A stretch of 32,990 nucleotides of DNA. It comes from JAFMKE01 sp964655225 (GTDB lineage: Bacteria; Bacteroidota; Bacteroidia; Chitinophagales; UBA8649). The notes below the pieces were generated by a model. It was not told where the DNA came from. It ran no database searches and saw only the letters and a program-made list of their open reading frames with translations. Positions 8,693 through 16,822 of this stretch are shown here, piece after piece; position 1 is the stretch's first letter; each line of letters opens with the position of its first letter. The stretch is from assembly GCA_964655225.1 (NCBI GenBank), contig CAZZMB010000028.1, positions 1-32,990 of the forward strand, read 5' to 3'. The position numbers and the translations under genes were made by a program.

Positions 8693-9061
8693 ATGACAAT
8701 TGTTAAAAAACTTATTTTTCTTTGTTTCTTCATGCTAATGCTTGCCTGCCAGAATAATCCTGCCTTTGTAGGTTCTTGGGAATTGGTCAGTCTCAATTTA
8801 GCTGAGGATGAAATCACCGCCAATGAGTTGGGCAACCCTATTTATTCGTTTAATTCAAACCACACCTACTCTATTGAAGTAACGGGAATGAGTCAACATG
8901 GAACTTGGAATCATGAAGATGAAAAATTAATACTCCTTGACAATGAGTCCCCTGATAAAGTAACTGTGCTTAAAATTATTCAGGCAGAAGAAACGATTTT
9001 TCATTATTCTGTGGGAGAAGGTAAAACCATGACCGATGTAATTTTAAAAAGAGTTAATTAA
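8693..9061 (+). CDS. Small lipoprotein, lipocalin-like fold predicted
   Basis: A 122-residue protein with a lipoprotein signal: basic start, hydrophobic core and lipobox LMLAC, with the acylated Cys at 19. After cleavage the mature part reads as short beta strands beginning VGSWELVSLN (26-35) and including YSFNSNHTYSIEV (51-63) and GTWNHEDEKLILLD (70-83). This GSW...GTW pattern is shared by many small lipocalin-like lipoproteins of Bacteroidota. I do not recognise a specific function. It precedes the NfeD-like gene by 31 bases and may share its transcript. Confidence 0.75.
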   Translation: MTIVKKLIFLCFFMLMLACQNNPAFVGSWELVSLNLAEDEITANELGNPIYSFNSNHTYSIEVTGMSQHGTWNHEDEKLILLDNESPDKVTVLKIIQAEETIFHYSVGEGKTMTDVILKRVN

Positions 9062-9092
9062 AGTCTATATTTAAAGAAATAAATATTCCTTC

Positions 9093-9563
9093 ATGACATT
9101 AGCCCTTATTTCTTTTGTTCTATTTCTTGGAATTGTTTTTATTTTCCTAGAAATATTTGTCATTCCGGGGACAACAATTTTCGGGATTGTGGGAATTACT
9201 GCGGTTATTGGAGGCATCATCTGTTGTTATAAATTATTGGGCTCTAATTATGGACATTTGAGCATCATTATTGGTTTTGCTGTGTTCATGATCTTCTTCT
9301 ATGCCGGAAGAAAACTTATGAATGAAAGTGAGTTTTCCTTACAGAAGGCATTAACTGGGAAGGTTAATGAATTTGAAGCTAATGTAAAAGTTGGCGATTT
9401 AGGCAAGAGCTTTACTGATATTAAACCTAATGGTAAAGCTTTCTTCAACGATGAGAAAATGGAAGTATACTCGAATGGAATTTACATCGTTAAAGATCAA
9501 GATATTGAAGTGATTAAAATCAATCAAAATAAAATTATTGTTAAACCCTTAAATAAAGTATAA
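9093..9563 (+). CDS. NfeD-like membrane protein, flotillin partner
   Basis: A 156-residue protein with N-terminal membrane helices (about 2-25, 28-48 and 52-72; the first carries EIFVIPGTT at 21-29) and a C-terminal soluble beta-barrel of OB type (about 85-154), the layout of short NfeD/YuaF-type proteins. These proteins act together with flotillins in the bacterial membrane. The stop codon overlaps the floA start codon by one base (TAATG), which strongly supports the pairing. The first helix motif and the beta-rich tail support the family. It lacks the serine-protease domain found in long NfeD proteins. Confidence 0.85.
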   Translation: MTLALISFVLFLGIVFIFLEIFVIPGTTIFGIVGITAVIGGIICCYKLLGSNYGHLSIIIGFAVFMIFFYAGRKLMNESEFSLQKALTGKVNEFEANVKVGDLGKSFTDIKPNGKAFFNDEKMEVYSNGIYIVKDQDIEVIKINQNKIIVKPLNKV

Positions 9564-10525
9564 TGTTTGCACTACCAATAATGGCTATATTTTTAGCTAT
9601 ATTTTTTCTATTTTTTATTCTTTACTTCGTCCCAGTTGGATTGTGGATTGCTGCTATAGCATCCGGAGTGCCTATTAAGATCCCTGGCTTGATTGCGATG
9701 CGTTTGAGAAAAGTTCCACCATCAATAATTGTTAATGCAATGATTACTGCTCAAAAAGCAGGTATCCCTGTGGAGAAGGACTTTCTAGAAGCTCACTATT
9801 TAGCTGGTGGTAATGTCATAAAAGTGGTTAATGCTTTAATTTCAGCAGATAAAGCGAATATTGACTTATCATTCAAAGACGCCACTGCAATTGATTTAGC
9901 TGGTAGAGATGTATTAGAAGCTGTTCAATTAAGTGTTAATCCAAGAGTTATTGAGTCTCCTCCTGTTGCTGCAGTAGCAAAAGATGGTATTCAATTGATA
10001 GCAAAAGCAAGAGTAACTGTTCGAGCAAACATCAAACAGCTAGTGGGTGGTGCAGGTGAAGAAACTATCTTAGCGCGAGTAGGTGAAGGTATTGTAAGTT
10101 CTATTGGCTCTGCAGATTCACACAAACAAGTGCTTGAAAATCCTGATTCTATTTCAAAAACGGTATTAGGTAAAGGATTAGATGCGGGAACTGCATTTGA
10201 AATCTTATCCATTGATATAGCCGATGTTGATGTAGGAAAAAATATTGGCGCTGAGCTCCAAATTGATCAAGCGAATGCAGATAAAAATGTAGCACAAGCA
10301 AGAGCAGAGGAAAGAAGAGCAATGGCTATTGCTGAAGAGCAAGAAATGAAAGCCAAAGCTCAAGAAGCAAGGGCTAAGGTGATTTTAGCAGAAGCAGAAA
10401 TACCTAAAGCTATGGCTGAAGCTTTCAGAAGTGGCAACATGGGTATCATGGATTATTACAAATTCGAGAATGTGAAAGCTGATACAGATATGAGAGGTTC
10501 TATCGGTAAAGGTGGTAAGAAGTAA
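9563..10525 (+). CDS. floA: Flotillin-like protein FloA
   Basis: FloA organises membrane microdomains; it is an SPFH-superfamily scaffold anchored by one N-terminal hydrophobic segment (about 4-35). The 320 residues match the family length. Seen: VPIKIPGLIAMRLRKVPP (36-53), the SPFH core with KDATAIDLAGRDVLEAVQ (105-122) and VRANIKQLVGGAGEETILAR (153-172), then an Ala/Glu-rich helical region with EAR-like repeats (about 230-295) that mediates oligomerisation, and the family tail MDYYKFENVKADTDMR. It is translationally coupled to the NfeD-like gene. A two-way terminator follows 18 bases after the stop. Confidence 0.95.
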   Translation: MFALPIMAIFLAIFFLFFILYFVPVGLWIAAIASGVPIKIPGLIAMRLRKVPPSIIVNAMITAQKAGIPVEKDFLEAHYLAGGNVIKVVNALISADKANIDLSFKDATAIDLAGRDVLEAVQLSVNPRVIESPPVAAVAKDGIQLIAKARVTVRANIKQLVGGAGEETILARVGEGIVSSIGSADSHKQVLENPDSISKTVLGKGLDAGTAFEILSIDIADVDVGKNIGAELQIDQANADKNVAQARAEERRAMAIAEEQEMKAKAQEARAKVILAEAEIPKAMAEAFRSGNMGIMDYYKFENVKADTDMRGSIGKGGKK

Positions 10526-10543
10526 TTCTTATTAATTATAGAT

Positions 10544-10574
10544 AAAAAAGGCTTCCAAATTGGAAGCCTTTTTT
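10544..10574. terminator. Bidirectional terminator between floA and hutH
   Basis: A hairpin with arms GGCTTCCAA (10550-10558) and TTGGAAGCC (10560-10568), flanked by six A on the left and six T on the right. It is therefore a rho-independent terminator on both strands, serving floA and, from the other side, hutH. Confidence 0.9.
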
Positions 10575-10702
10575 GTTAAATATAAATAGATCAGTATTCC
10601 TTTTACATCAAGCTTAAAAGGCCTTAACTAAAGATTTATTGGATATATTTCATTGAGATTAATGCAAACCAGTTGATGGCTTTAACATCTTTCTTCCAAC
10701 TT

Positions 10703-12181
10703 TTAAAGAAGTTGCTGGCTTAAAAATAATTGAGTCTTTTGCATATCCTTAAATAATTCCCGATCTTCTTCCAAGGTTGGGACAATCAATCTATAACTCG
10801 CTAACAAATGATCAATCCTAGGCGAGCTTTTCAAAGGCTTTCTCAAGCTTAAAGCCTGAGCAGCAGTCATCCACTCAATCGCTATGATACTTTTAACATT
10901 ATCCATTATTTCTGTGCACTGAACTGCAGCATTGGCGCCCATACTTACATGATCTTCTTGTCCATTGCTACTCGGTATACTATCCGAAGAAGCTGGCGTG
11001 CACAACTGCTTGTTTTTAGAGACAATAGAAGCTGCTGTATACTGAGGAATCATCATGCCTGAATTCAAACCAGGCTTCCGACTTAAATAAACAGGTAAGC
11101 CTCTATTCCCAGATAACAACAAATAGGTTCTTCTCTCACTGATACTTCCTAATTCGGCTAAGGCAAGTTTTAAAAAATCCAAAACTAATGCCAAGGGTTG
11201 ACCATGAAAATTACCCGCTGAAATAATCTCGTCTTCATCTGGAAAAACATTAGGATTATCAGTCACACTATTAATCTCCGTGGTAATAACTCGCTTCACA
11301 TATCCTAAGGTATCCGCACTAGCCCCATGCACTTGAGGAATACATCTAAAAGAATATGGATCCTGAACTTGGCTCTTTTCTTGACCAGCAATTTCACTTC
11401 CCTGAAGATTTTCTAAAATAAATGCTGCGGTATCTATTTGACCTTGATGCGGTCTTATTTGATGAACGAGATTATTAAAAGGTTCTATTCGGCAATCATA
11501 AGCGTCAATTGAAGCCGCTGCTACAGTATTCGCTCGATTGATTATTTTCTCACTTTCCATCACTAGAAAGGTGCCGTAAGCGGACATAAACTGTGTGCCG
11601 TTTAGTAAGGCCAGACCCTCTTTAGATTGCAACTTTAAAGGTTCCCATCCAAGTCGTTTTTCTAATGATTCACCATTTATTTTTTCAGCATTATACCATA
11701 CTTCGCCTTTACCTAAAATGGGCAAACTTAAATGTGCCAAGGGAGCTAAATCGCCACTTGCGCCCAAAGATCCTTGGGTATATATAACAGGAATAACGTT
11801 CGCATTAAACATATCCATAAGCCTTTCCACTGTTTTCAGCGCTATTCCAGAATGACCATAGGCCAAGGATTGGATTTTTAGAATTAACATTATCCGAACA
11901 ATCTCCACAGGAACAATCTTTCCCATTCCACACGCATGAGACTTGACTAAATTTTCTTGAAGTTGATTAATTTCGGTTTTAGAAATTTCAACATCACACA
12001 AAGAACCAAAGCCAGTATTTACTCCGTAATACTTCGCCCCTTCTTCTTTCATTTTTTCATCCAAGTAATTTCGACACTTAAGAATATTGGCCTTGGCATC
12101 CTCTCCGAGGCTTAACTTGCCATTAGTGCTCAGTGCGCCTGCTATATCCGCTATACTTATTGAATTGTTTGATATTTCCAT
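10703..12181 (-). CDS. hutH: Histidine ammonia-lyase
   Basis: It removes ammonia from L-histidine to give urocanate, the first step of histidine breakdown, using the autocatalytic MIO cofactor. The 492 residues show YYGVNTGFGSLCD (51-63), the MIO triad Ala141-Ser142-Gly143 in QGSLGASGDLAPLAHL (136-151), and LVKSHACGMG (79-88). The His in that SHA segment (82) is where histidine lyases carry the substrate-selecting His, which favours HAL over phenylalanine or tyrosine lyases. The C-terminal IAIEW with a conserved Glu also fits. Its ATG is five bases after the hisS stop, an unusual operon with the tRNA synthetase for the same amino acid. No hutU, hutI or hutG is in the window. Confidence 0.93.
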   Translation of the reverse strand: MEISNNSISIADIAGALSTNGKLSLGEDAKANILKCRNYLDEKMKEEGAKYYGVNTGFGSLCDVEISKTEINQLQENLVKSHACGMGKIVPVEIVRIMLILKIQSLAYGHSGIALKTVERLMDMFNANVIPVIYTQGSLGASGDLAPLAHLSLPILGKGEVWYNAEKINGESLEKRLGWEPLKLQSKEGLALLNGTQFMSAYGTFLVMESEKIINRANTVAAASIDAYDCRIEPFNNLVHQIRPHQGQIDTAAFILENLQGSEIAGQEKSQVQDPYSFRCIPQVHGASADTLGYVKRVITTEINSVTDNPNVFPDEDEIISAGNFHGQPLALVLDFLKLALAELGSISERRTYLLLSGNRGLPVYLSRKPGLNSGMMIPQYTAASIVSKNKQLCTPASSDSIPSSNGQEDHVSMGANAAVQCTEIMDNVKSIIAIEWMTAAQALSLRKPLKSSPRIDHLLASYRLIVPTLEEDRELFKDMQKTQLFLSQQLL

Positions 12182-12186
12182 AAACT

Positions 12187-13524
12187 TTATTTAATGGAAT
12201 TTAAATAATTAATAAGTGCTTGGATTGTCATCTCCTCTTGTTCGCCTGTTTCCATGTTCTTCAACATGAAAGTTTCATTCTTCATTTCATTATCACCTAC
12301 TATAGCTACAAATGAGATTCCTTTATCGTTAGCATATTTTATTTGTTTCTGAAATTTAGCTTTATCTGGATATAACTCAGCCGAAATTCCAGCTGCTCTA
12401 AGTTTACCTAAGGCTTCAAATGCATAGGACTGATTCACATCATCATAATGAGCAAACATTAAACTAGAGCTTGCATTAAGCGTTTCAGGAAAACGAGCTA
12501 ATCCTTCCAGAACATCATAAATACGATCTAATCCAAAAGAAATACCAACACCAGTTAAATCTGACTTTCCAAACATCTCCGTTAAGTTATCATATCGACC
12601 ACCTCCACCAACACTTCCAATTTCGTATTCATTACTTACTACTTCAAAAATACATCCAGTATAATAGTCAAGCCCACGCGCTAGCGTAATATCAAATTCT
12701 GAAGAAGGAATATTAAACTTCTTTACAAACTCTAATTCTTCGATACCTTGTTGAATCAATTCAGAATGAGGTAAGGCATGTATATCATTTTCACTTACAA
12801 CTGTCTTAAAGAGGGTCAACTGATCTTGGCTTAATCCAAGCGCTTTAAACTCTTCGAGCACCCTATCAATGCCAATTTTATCCAATTTATCTAATAGTAC
12901 AATACCCTCCTGTTCCCTGCCAGATAAACCAAGTGCCTGCATCAAACCGATAAGAATTTTTCTGTTGTTGTATTTAATTGTGACCGCTAATTTTAACTTT
13001 TCAAAAACTCTTGAATAGATTTGAATCAATTCCACTTCATTATATAAGCTCTTACTGCCTATAATATCTGCATCACATTGGAAAAATTCTCGATAACGAC
13101 CTTTCTGTGGTCGATCTGCTCGCCATACTGCAGCAATATGGTATCGCTTAAATGGAAAGCTAATATCATTCTGATGCTGCACTACGTATCGAGCAAGCGG
13201 CACCGTTAAATCATATCGCAATCCTTTATCGGATATTTTAGGAGTTAACTTTCTTGATTCCGTATCTCCCAAATCATTGCTGGTCAGCTTTTTTAAGTAA
13301 TCTCCAGAGTTTAGCACTTTAAACAAAAGCTTATCTCCTTCATCTCCATACTTACCTACAAGCGTATTTAGATTCTCCATTACCGGAGTTTCTATAGCTT
13401 GAAAACCAAATAATTCAAAAGATTCCTTAATCGTCTGAATGATGTATTGTCTTTTGCGCACATCCGCGGGCAAAAAATCTCTCATTCCTTTTGGTAAAGC
13501 AGGTTTTATTTTCATAGTTTCCAT
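12187..13524 (-). CDS. hisS: Histidyl-tRNA synthetase
   Basis: This class II synthetase charges tRNA-His. The 445 residues include the N-terminal KGMRDFLP (12-19), motif 2 around KRYHIAAVWRADRPQKGRYR (126-145) continuing to FFQCDADIIG, the histidine-specific LARGLDYYTGCIFEV (281-295), GGGGRYD (306-312), motif 3 GVGISFGLDRI (325-335) and a C-terminal anticodon-binding domain (about 355-445). An in-frame ATG at codon 4 is an alternative start; the family usually has a short lead before KGMRDF, so either is possible. It is co-directional with, and five bases from, hutH downstream. A candidate promoter and a stable hairpin lie in the long leader region upstream. Confidence 0.96.
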   Translation of the reverse strand: METMKIKPALPKGMRDFLPADVRKRQYIIQTIKESFELFGFQAIETPVMENLNTLVGKYGDEGDKLLFKVLNSGDYLKKLTSNDLGDTESRKLTPKISDKGLRYDLTVPLARYVVQHQNDISFPFKRYHIAAVWRADRPQKGRYREFFQCDADIIGSKSLYNEVELIQIYSRVFEKLKLAVTIKYNNRKILIGLMQALGLSGREQEGIVLLDKLDKIGIDRVLEEFKALGLSQDQLTLFKTVVSENDIHALPHSELIQQGIEELEFVKKFNIPSSEFDITLARGLDYYTGCIFEVVSNEYEIGSVGGGGRYDNLTEMFGKSDLTGVGISFGLDRIYDVLEGLARFPETLNASSSLMFAHYDDVNQSYAFEALGKLRAAGISAELYPDKAKFQKQIKYANDKGISFVAIVGDNEMKNETFMLKNMETGEQEEMTIQALINYLNSIK

Positions 13525-13647
13525 TTGGTTTCATTATTTCCCGATTCAGAATGTTATTATACCGTTTCAGAAAACATGTGTTCAACAATATTCATTGTAT
13601 GTATAAATTAGAGGTATCAATAATTCATATTGTTGGTTTGGTTTGGA

Positions 13648-13673
13648 AAAAGCCCTGCTTCGGTAGGGCTTTT
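13648..13673. terminator. UUCG-capped hairpin in the divergent hisS/LytTR spacer
   Basis: Arms AAAAGCCCTGC (13648-13658) and GTAGGGCTTTT (13663-13673) pair over 11 positions, including one G-U, and close on a C(UUCG)G tetraloop. A-rich and T-rich flanks make it look like a rho-independent terminator on either strand. It sits between two divergent genes, where a terminator is not expected, so it may end a small RNA, act as a 5' leader element of hisS, or be a relic. It is certain as a structure; the role is uncertain. Confidence 0.7.
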
Positions 13674-13689
13674 AATTTTTAACACCATA

Positions 13690-13717
13690 CAAATATACAC
13701 TTCCTAAAATTCTACAA
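13690..13717 (-). promoter_or_regulatory. Candidate promoter for hisS-hutH
   Basis: On the minus strand, TATATTTG (13697-13690) matches TAnnTTTG with a TTG (13717-13715) 17 bases upstream, slightly short of the usual 19-21 spacing. Transcription would start near 13683 and immediately enter the UUCG hairpin, giving a leader of about 160 bases before hisS. Confidence 0.35.
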
Positions 13718-13811
13718 GAAATAGTCCTCTTTTTTTTAATTAATCAAACAAAACATTTAATCAGCTTATTCCTAAAAAATTAGTTCTTAAGTTTTCTTAT
13801 TTTAGAGTTTC

Positions 13812-14579
13812 ATGAATGTGCTCATCGTTTCTGTTTCAAAAAAATCGGCAAAACTGCTTAGTAAAACTATTCAGCGACTCAGTCAACAACCCGATAATGT
13901 AGATATTGTAGTGGGGCGGGACGAATTTTTAAACTACCTAAACACTAATGAAGATCCTGAATTAATTTTCAATGTTTGTGATGATGAAGTAGAAGATTTA
14001 TTTTCCATATACTCTAAAAAGCAAGTTTCCTCTGCATTAGTATTTTTTGCAAGAAATGATCGGCATATGGCAAGCTCCTTCTTATTTAATACCTTATACT
14101 TTTTTACAAAGGAAACATCTATTGAAGATGTCAAGTTTTGTTTTGATAAATACAGCACTTATTTTAAAGAAAAAAGTGAAGTCAGCTATGTCAAAGATCT
14201 GCAAAAATTAACCCATCTTTTAGCGGAGAAAGATAAGGAATATAAGAAACGATTTATGGTCAAGATTGGGAATGTTATCCGATCTGTAAATGTGCAAGAT
14301 ATTGCCTATTTCTTTTCTCATGAACGCATTAACTACCTGGTTAAGTTTAATGGAAAAAAGTTTCCTATCGATAACAGTTTAGATGAAGTAGAAGAGCTTT
14401 TGGATCCTGAGGTGTTTTTTAGAGCCAATAGACAATTCATTATTAACATTGACTCCATAGCAGAGATACATCCTTACTTTAAAGGAAGAGTAAAACTTAA
14501 TTTAGATCCTAATCAAGCAAGTGAACTTGTAATTAGTGCTGAAAAATCAAGAAGTTTTAAAGATTGGCTGGATGAATGA
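13812..14579 (+). CDS. LytTR DNA-binding regulator with degenerate receiver domain
   Basis: A 255-residue cytoplasmic regulator. The C-terminus (about 147-252) is a LytTR DNA-binding domain: KKRFMVKIGN, IAYFFSHERINYLV (164-177), FFRANRQFIINIDSI (202-216). The N-terminus (1-115) has the strand and helix rhythm of a CheY-like receiver, ending in LYFFTKETSIEDV (95-107) with Lys100 in the place of the conserved Lys. However, the strand that should end in the phospho-acceptor Asp reads PELIFNVC (49-56), placing Asn or Val there, and the N-terminal acidic pair is absent (LIVSVSKKS). Phosphorylation is therefore unlikely. No histidine kinase is adjacent. The lipocalin gene follows 25 bases later. 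Targets are unknown. Confidence 0.85.
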   Translation: MNVLIVSVSKKSAKLLSKTIQRLSQQPDNVDIVVGRDEFLNYLNTNEDPELIFNVCDDEVEDLFSIYSKKQVSSALVFFARNDRHMASSFLFNTLYFFTKETSIEDVKFCFDKYSTYFKEKSEVSYVKDLQKLTHLLAEKDKEYKKRFMVKIGNVIRSVNVQDIAYFFSHERINYLVKFNGKKFPIDNSLDEVEELLDPEVFFRANRQFIINIDSIAEIHPYFKGRVKLNLDPNQASELVISAEKSRSFKDWLDE

Positions 14580-14604
14580 TTGTTCTGCTTAAAAAACCTT
14601 TGAC

Positions 14605-15132
14605 ATGAGACGTTTATCCCATACTATTCTATTAATCGCTTTCTTCTTTCTCCTAAAGTCATGCTCGAATATCCCTTCGGGTGCATCTGCCGTAAGTCCA
14701 TTTAACAAGGAACAATATCTAGGAAAATGGTATGAAATAGCAAGAATGGATTTTAAGTTTGAAAAAAACCTAAATAATACCACCGCAGAATACGGGATAA
14801 GAGATGATGGGATGATTAGTGTCACAAATCGAGGCTATAATTATGTAAAGCAAGAATGGACAGAAGCCAGCGGAAGAGCAAAGTTTGTTAAAGAGGAAAA
14901 CACAGCTATGCTTCAAGTAAGTTTCTTTGGTCCATTTTTCGCAGGCTACAATGTGATTGCTTTAGACGAAAACTATCAATATGCTCTGGTTGCAGGTAAT
15001 GATTTAGATTTTTTATGGATATTGTCTAGAAAAACTAGCATTCCCGAAGCAATCAAAAGTGACTATTTAAAACAAGCTAAGGCCCTAGGTTTCAAAACCG
15101 ATGAATTAATCTGGGTAGAGCACAATGAATAA
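14605..15132 (+). CDS. blc: Bacterial lipocalin (Blc-like) lipoprotein
   Basis: A 175-residue outer-membrane-type lipocalin, predicted to bind lipids such as lysophospholipids or fatty acids. The signal sequence ends in LLKSC with acyl Cys at 20; the Lys at -2 is unusual for a lipobox. The lipocalin signature GKWYEIARMDFKFEK (40-54) is followed by VTNRGYNY (73-80), the conserved N-x-G-Y turn of Blc proteins, then SFFGPFFAGYNVIALD and YALVAGNDLDFLWILSR. The length matches E. coli Blc (about 177). It lies 25 bases after the LytTR gene on the same strand, so it may be co-transcribed with that regulator. Confidence 0.9.
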   Translation: MRRLSHTILLIAFFFLLKSCSNIPSGASAVSPFNKEQYLGKWYEIARMDFKFEKNLNNTTAEYGIRDDGMISVTNRGYNYVKQEWTEASGRAKFVKEENTAMLQVSFFGPFFAGYNVIALDENYQYALVAGNDLDFLWILSRKTSIPEAIKSDYLKQAKALGFKTDELIWVEHNE

Positions 15133-15155
15133 ATTAATTATTACTTGGCTATTTA

Positions 15156-15926
15156 TTATTCCACAATAAACCATGGATTTAACAAATCCTCCCGATTATA
15201 GGTAAGGGCTTCCTTGGTCTCATAAACTAGCACATTCTTCCCCGCTTCTAAACAAACTGCATGAGCGGCTCCGGTATCCCATTCCATCGTTGGAGCTAAA
15301 CGCGGGTAAACATGCGCTTTACCTTCGGCAACCAAACAAAACTTAAGAGAGCTACCTGAAGAAAGAAATTCGACTTGTTTTCCTTTTGCTTTTAAATCAT
15401 CCACAAAGTCAACAACCTCCTGACTAAGATGAGAGCGACTAGCTACCACAACGATTTCATCCAATTCACTGTAATGTGTTCTATTTTCTATTTGCTTGGG
15501 TACTCCATTATTTTCAATAACAAATGCACCTTGATTTTTTTCTGCATAATAGGTTTTGTTTTGGACAGGAACATGGACCACACCTAAAATAGGCTCACCC
15601 TTGTGAATCAAAGCTATATTGACTGTAAATTCTCCGTTTTTCTTGATAAACTCTTTGGTGCCATCCAATGGATCAATCAGCCAACAGTGTTCCCAATCTT
15701 TTCTCTCGGAATAATCATTTTGCTTTACTTCTTCCGAAATATAAGGTATATCCGGATAGTTGGCGATGAGCTTTTCCAGAATAATCGCATTGGCTGCTTG
15801 GTCAGCCTCCGTTAATGGAGATTCATCTTTTTTAGTATATACTTCAAAATCCTTTTGATATATCTCTAAAATAGCATCTCCGGCCTCTCTGGCAATATTG
15901 ATTATCTTCTTAATTTCAACTTTCAT
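15156..15926 (-). CDS. cysQ: 3'(2'),5'-bisphosphate nucleotidase CysQ
   Basis: It hydrolyses 3'-phosphoadenosine 5'-phosphate (PAP) to AMP, clearing the by-product of sulfate activation. The 256 residues belong to the inositol-monophosphatase fold. Metal ligands are visible in ISEE (63-66), DPLDGTKEF (85-93) and the C-terminal MEWDTGAAHAV. SPLTEAD (36-42) near the N-terminus is typical of CysQ. It overlaps the end of rfbD by 11 bases and so is translationally tied to it. Other sulfate-assimilation genes are not present here. Another inositol-phosphatase-type activity is possible, but CysQ fits best. Confidence 0.9.
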   Translation of the reverse strand: MKVEIKKIINIAREAGDAILEIYQKDFEVYTKKDESPLTEADQAANAIILEKLIANYPDIPYISEEVKQNDYSERKDWEHCWLIDPLDGTKEFIKKNGEFTVNIALIHKGEPILGVVHVPVQNKTYYAEKNQGAFVIENNGVPKQIENRTHYSELDEIVVVASRSHLSQEVVDFVDDLKAKGKQVEFLSSGSSLKFCLVAEGKAHVYPRLAPTMEWDTGAAHAVCLEAGKNVLVYETKEALTYNREDLLNPWFIVE

Positions 15927-16776
15927 ATTCTTTTAAAATTTTAATACAATGCTTAAGGCTATCTCTCCAATAAGGAATTTCAATACCAAATTGTTCCTTA
16001 ATCTTGGTTTTATCTAAAACACTATAATTTGGACGCTTAGCAGAAGTAAGGTAAGCCGAATCGGGTATCGGTTTTACCAAGCAGTCTTTTTTTCCATATT
16101 CCATAATACTGCAAGCAAAGTCATACCATGAGGCAACTCCTTCATTGCTCATATGATAAACACCGCTTTTTTCCTTATAATTTTTATCTATACAAATAGT
16201 GACTATTACCCGGGCTAAATCATAAGCATAAGTAGGGGTTCCTATTTGGTTATTGACCACATTTAACTGTTCCCTTTCGCTACCCAAGCGCAACATTGTT
16301 TTCACGAAATTGTTGCCATAAGGCGAGAACAACCAGGAAGTACGAAGCACAATCCCTGCAGTCACTGATGCTTCCCCTTTTAACTTAGCTCGACCATAGG
16401 CCTGTAAAGGATTGGTATTGTCTGATTCAGTCCAAGGAGTACATTTAGTGCCGTCAAATACAAAATCAGTAGAGATATGAATAAAAAAAGCATCTTGCTT
16501 TTCACATAGTTCAGCTAGCGTTTCAACTACTAAATTATTGAGTTTGTCATTGAGTTCCAACTCTACTTCAGCTTTATCCACAGCGGTGTATGCAGCACAG
16601 TTAACAACAAAATCGAAAGAGTTATTTGAAAAGTACTCTACTACCTTATCGGTATTAAGAAGATCAAGTTCCTTAATAGTCAGCAAGGTACAATGAAACC
16701 TGGCATCATCCATCAGTGCTAGAGATATTTCCGTCCCTAACTGTCCATCCGCACCGGTTAAACATAATTTTTTCAT
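15916..16776 (-). CDS. rfbD: dTDP-4-dehydrorhamnose reductase
   Basis: It catalyses the last step in dTDP-L-rhamnose synthesis, NAD(P)H-dependent reduction of the 4-keto sugar. The 286 residues show the Rossmann motif GADGQLG (8-14), VNCAAYTAVDKAE (58-70), STDFVFDG (102-109), and the catalytic Tyr127-x3-Lys131 in AYGRAKLKGE. LRTSWLFSPYGNNFVKTM is also typical of RfbD. rfbA, rfbB and rfbC are not in the window, so the pathway is split or the enzyme serves another nucleotide sugar. A -7 box ends only six bases before the ATG, which would make the transcript almost leaderless. cysQ overlaps its 3' end. Confidence 0.9.
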   Translation of the reverse strand: MKKLCLTGADGQLGTEISLALMDDARFHCTLLTIKELDLLNTDKVVEYFSNNSFDFVVNCAAYTAVDKAEVELELNDKLNNLVVETLAELCEKQDAFFIHISTDFVFDGTKCTPWTESDNTNPLQAYGRAKLKGEASVTAGIVLRTSWLFSPYGNNFVKTMLRLGSEREQLNVVNNQIGTPTYAYDLARVIVTICIDKNYKEKSGVYHMSNEGVASWYDFACSIMEYGKKDCLVKPIPDSAYLTSAKRPNYSVLDKTKIKEQFGIEIPYWRDSLKHCIKILKEYES

Positions 16777-16782
16777 TCCTCA

Positions 16783-16790
16783 CAAAGTTA
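16783..16790 (-). promoter_or_regulatory. Candidate -7 box for rfbD-cysQ
   Basis: Minus strand TAACTTTG, identical to the pdhC -7 box. It ends six bases before the rfbD ATG, so the predicted start falls at or next to the initiation codon. No -33 TTG at the standard spacing. Confidence 0.4.
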
Positions 16791-16822
16791 AAAAAATAGA
16801 TTAGCTATAAACTGCCTAATTT

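Noticed and set aside
15156..16776. Rhamnose or polysaccharide gene cluster
   Set aside because: Only rfbD is present, paired with cysQ; no rfbA/B/C, transporters or further glycosyltransferases adjoin it.
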